DNA of 7,866 bases, from assembly GCA_045643185.1 (NCBI GenBank), contig JAZUKH010000222.1:1-7866 (forward strand). The letters are read 5' to 3'. The position numbers were made by a program, and so were the translations under genes. Below, piece after piece: positions 6,161-7,866 of this stretch. A model generated the notes under the pieces. The model saw only the letters and a list, made by a program, of their open reading frames with translations. It did not search any database and was not told the origin of the DNA. Every line of letters begins with the position of its first letter. Within the stretch, counting starts at the first letter, position 1. The DNA comes from RGIG464 sp045643185 (GTDB lineage Bacteria; Myxococcota_A; Bradymonadia; UBA4248).

Positions 6161-6175
6161 CCCCTATCTACAATA

Positions 6176-6181
6176 TATAAT
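6176..6181 (+). promoter_or_regulatory. TATAAT -10 box, probable promoter of the smr-like gene
   Basis: A perfect TATAAT lies in the AT-rich stretch 6171-6184. The best -35 at suitable spacing is TTCCCC (6154-6159, 16-base spacer), which is poor. A start near 6188 would fall inside the left arm of the serS terminator and give a leader of about 47 bases for the gene at 6235. Confidence 0.45.
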
Positions 6182-6185
6182 GATT

Positions 6186-6212
6186 AGGCGCTGCTTCTGT
6201 GGCGCCTTTTTT
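6186..6212 (+). terminator. Intrinsic terminator of serS
   Basis: AGGCGC (6186-6191) pairs with GCGCCT (6202-6207) across a 10-base loop and runs into six T residues (6207-6212). Its polarity fits termination of serS. It ends only 22 bases before the next start codon. Confidence 0.85.
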
Positions 6213-6234
6213 GATATTTTTCGCAAAGATTCCT

Positions 6235-7230
6235 ATGGCTAAAAAAAATAATAAACCGCAGAAACAGAATATCGATCCGAATTCCAATAGTCTCGACCTT
6301 TCAAAAGGCTTTGGAAACGGCGCTTTCGCGAGCCTCAAGAGCCTGCAGGAAGTCCGAAAGGCTGAAGCAGAAGACAAGGCGCTTGCTCAGAAACAACTCG
6401 AACAGGCACGTCTTGAAGCGCAAAAGGCCGCGCAGAAAGCCGCTGAGCTTGAATGGCAATACGAGAATGCCACAGGACGCGGAAAATATACGCGATTTAC
6501 CGAAGAAGACCTCACGGATACCTCCAATATGTCGGATATGGAGATCTTTGAGGCCTCAATGAAAAAGCTCGATCAGGCCGACCTCTACACCGAAAAGTTC
6601 AACAAAAAAGAAGCCCCCAAAAAGGTCGTCGAAGCTGAACACCAGGTCACGATGACCGAAGAAGAAAAGGAGTTTGCGCTCTTTACGCAGGAAATGGCCA
6701 TTACGCAGGTCCAACGCCTGCAGAAGCCGGGCAAGAAGGCCAAACAGACGCCCGTGCCCGAACGCCTGAATCCCAACATCAACGCGGCACCAAGCGAGCG
6801 TCCGGCCAATACGCGCACCGATTTCGTCACCCCCGTCGTCACGGTCACCCAGTCGGTTAAAGGCCCTGACGCACTCGCCGAGACACAGGATCAGCCGCAA
6901 GACCCGCTCACCGAGAACCAGCACCACTATCTCAAAGAGATCCATCGCTATCAGGAGCGCTTTGGCGGCATCATAACGCTCAAACTGCGCGGCTATGCAC
7001 TCGAAGCGGCAATGCGACGCCTCAATGACTTCATCGACGCCTGCTGCTGCGAAAAACGCCAATATGGTCTCGTGATCTGCGGCAAAGGTCTCGGCAGTCA
7101 GGGGGAACCAGTCATCAAGCTAGAGACCATCGCACGATGCAAAGCCGATGACCGAATCGTCGAATATGTGCCCGTACTCAATGAAGACGGCGATTTCGGC
7201 TCACTCTACATCGTTTTCAAGACGAAATAA
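6235..7230 (+). CDS. Smr-domain protein with N-terminal coiled coil
   Basis: The 331-residue product has a basic, Asn-rich start (MAKKNNKPQKQ), an Ala/Glu/Lys/Gln coiled-coil segment (about 36-78), a charged low-complexity middle (about 80-225) and a C-terminal Smr domain (about 245-331). Smr landmarks are LKLRGYALEAAMRRLNDFI (249-267), ICGKGLGS (281-288) and FGSLYIVFK (321-329). Smr domains occur in MutS2 and in SmrA/SmrB-type proteins; SmrB and MutS2 act on mRNA at collided ribosomes, and some Smr domains nick DNA. The family motif is normally LDLH-G or LDLR-G; here the Asp is K250, and HGKG is CGKG, so nuclease activity is doubtful. Three consecutive Cys occur at 270-272. The ATG at 6235 is preferred over a GTG at 6199 that lies inside the serS terminator; its ribosome site is weak. 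It likely forms an operon with the lipoprotein gene starting six bases after its stop. Confidence 0.8.
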   Translation: MAKKNNKPQKQNIDPNSNSLDLSKGFGNGAFASLKSLQEVRKAEAEDKALAQKQLEQARLEAQKAAQKAAELEWQYENATGRGKYTRFTEEDLTDTSNMSDMEIFEASMKKLDQADLYTEKFNKKEAPKKVVEAEHQVTMTEEEKEFALFTQEMAITQVQRLQKPGKKAKQTPVPERLNPNINAAPSERPANTRTDFVTPVVTVTQSVKGPDALAETQDQPQDPLTENQHHYLKEIHRYQERFGGIITLKLRGYALEAAMRRLNDFIDACCCEKRQYGLVICGKGLGSQGEPVIKLETIARCKADDRIVEYVPVLNEDGDFGSLYIVFKTK

Positions 7231-7236
7231 TGCCTT

Positions 7237-7866
7237 ATGAAACGCCTTTTCAGACTTCTGATTCCCTTGTGCCTGGCCGTCACGGCGACAGCATGCGCCA
7301 CCACCGCGTCTGAGACCCTGCAAAGAACGCGGGACTTTGTGCCTGAAACTCAGCGACAGACCCGCCATGACGCCATTCAGTTCGTCAGCAAAGGCGCTTT
7401 TATCACCAACATTCAAGATTCCAGGGCTTTTCAGCCGGGCACATGGGTGCGCGGCATGCCCGCCAACGAACTTTGGCCCAAAGACGACACGCCGCCGGTC
7501 GTGCTGATCGCCCGTGTTGCGGAACGCACCAAAAAACTGGCCCGGCTTGAGATACTCAACTATGCCGATGGCCTACGCGATTCGTATGATCTGACGGCGG
7601 TGCCTTACCAGAACGCGACGCCCGAAGCGGCAGACGACCACGCCAAAAAAGCCGCCAACGCAGTCACGGCCTATCCGACACACGCCATCAACAAACGCGT
7701 ACTCGTGCCCGACCACCACGACGCCAAAAGCGCGCTCGTCGCGCAGCCCGGCCTCAACGATATTCGCGGCAACGAAGTGTTTGGCGCCATCGACCTTGAC
7801 CGCGCCGACCAGCGTCTGGGCGCCGCACTGACCGCCATACTGACCGTCAAGGCAACCAATGCCGAA
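7237..7866 (+). CDS. Putative lipoprotein of unknown family (3' end outside window)
   Basis: The frame is open from ATG 7237 to the window edge (210 codons). The N-terminus is a lipoprotein-type signal peptide: basic MKRLFR, hydrophobic LLIPLCLAV, then TATAC with the lipidated Cys at position 20. The -3 residue is Ala rather than the common Leu, so the lipobox is acceptable but not ideal. The mature part visible is soluble in character, with a stretch around 68-123 (TWVRGMP, then VVLIARVAE, LARLEILNYADG, YDLTAVPYQ) that looks beta-rich, followed by Ala/Asp/His-rich sequence with DHHDAKSALV near 159-168. I do not recognise a family. It begins six bases after the smr-like stop, without a clear ribosome site, suggesting translational coupling. 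The product should sit in a membrane facing the periplasm if the host is Gram-negative. Confidence 0.8.
   Translation, partial: MKRLFRLLIPLCLAVTATACATTASETLQRTRDFVPETQRQTRHDAIQFVSKGAFITNIQDSRAFQPGTWVRGMPANELWPKDDTPPVVLIARVAERTKKLARLEILNYADGLRDSYDLTAVPYQNATPEAADDHAKKAANAVTAYPTHAINKRVLVPDHHDAKSALVAQPGLNDIRGNEVFGAIDLDRADQRLGAALTAILTVKATNAE

Noticed and set aside
6199..6234. GTG start for the smr-like gene giving twelve extra residues
   Set aside because: It lies in the loop of the serS terminator, and the added residues are just the translated T-run.
7230..7311. ATG overlapping the smr-like stop codon
   Set aside because: This frame ends after 27 codons, whereas ATG 7237 opens a signal-peptide-bearing frame to the window edge.
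1..7866. CRISPR arrays, tRNA or rRNA genes, insertion sequences
   Set aside because: No regularly spaced repeats, cloverleaf-like segments or transposase sequence were found.

Overview
The window reads as a piece of a Gram-negative bacterial chromosome of roughly balanced base composition. The Gram-negative call rests mainly on a lipoprotein-type signal peptide at the right end and ordinary Shine-Dalgarno and sigma70-like signals. The species cannot be fixed from this sequence. Five complete protein genes and one gene cut by the right edge are supported.

Left part (1-3270): a near-perfect 52-bp palindrome (4-55) is followed by a full-length hsdR, the ATPase/nuclease subunit of a type I restriction-modification system of the EcoR124I (type IC) kind. 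The partner genes hsdM and hsdS are not in view; if present they most likely lie to the left. A strong hairpin (3233-3265) sits in the short gap where hsdR meets a convergent pair of genes.

Middle (3277-4810): on the minus strand lie a TfoX N-terminal-domain protein and, 66 bases downstream, a HAD phosphatase resembling phosphoglycolate phosphatase. They probably form a two-gene operon. Their reading frames are continuous except for one TAG, and a 26-bp sequence is duplicated across their junction. A 457-bp divergent intergenic region separates this pair from serS. It holds a good sigma70-like promoter for serS, a 14-bp direct repeat near both ends, several inverted repeats and a terminator-like hairpin reading on the minus strand.

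Right part (4811-7866): serS encodes a complete seryl-tRNA synthetase. Its 3' region carries two more inverted repeats and a classic intrinsic terminator that overlaps a TATAAT box, probably the promoter of the next gene. That gene encodes a protein with an N-terminal coiled coil and a C-terminal Smr domain, and it appears coupled to a lipoprotein gene of unknown family that runs off the window.

I see no clearly new multi-gene system. The more unusual points are the Smr domain lacking the usual Asp of its LDLH/R-G motif, the tfoX/HAD junction with its duplication, the overlapping terminator and promoter before the smr-like gene, the repeat-rich serS upstream region, and the unrecognised lipoprotein.
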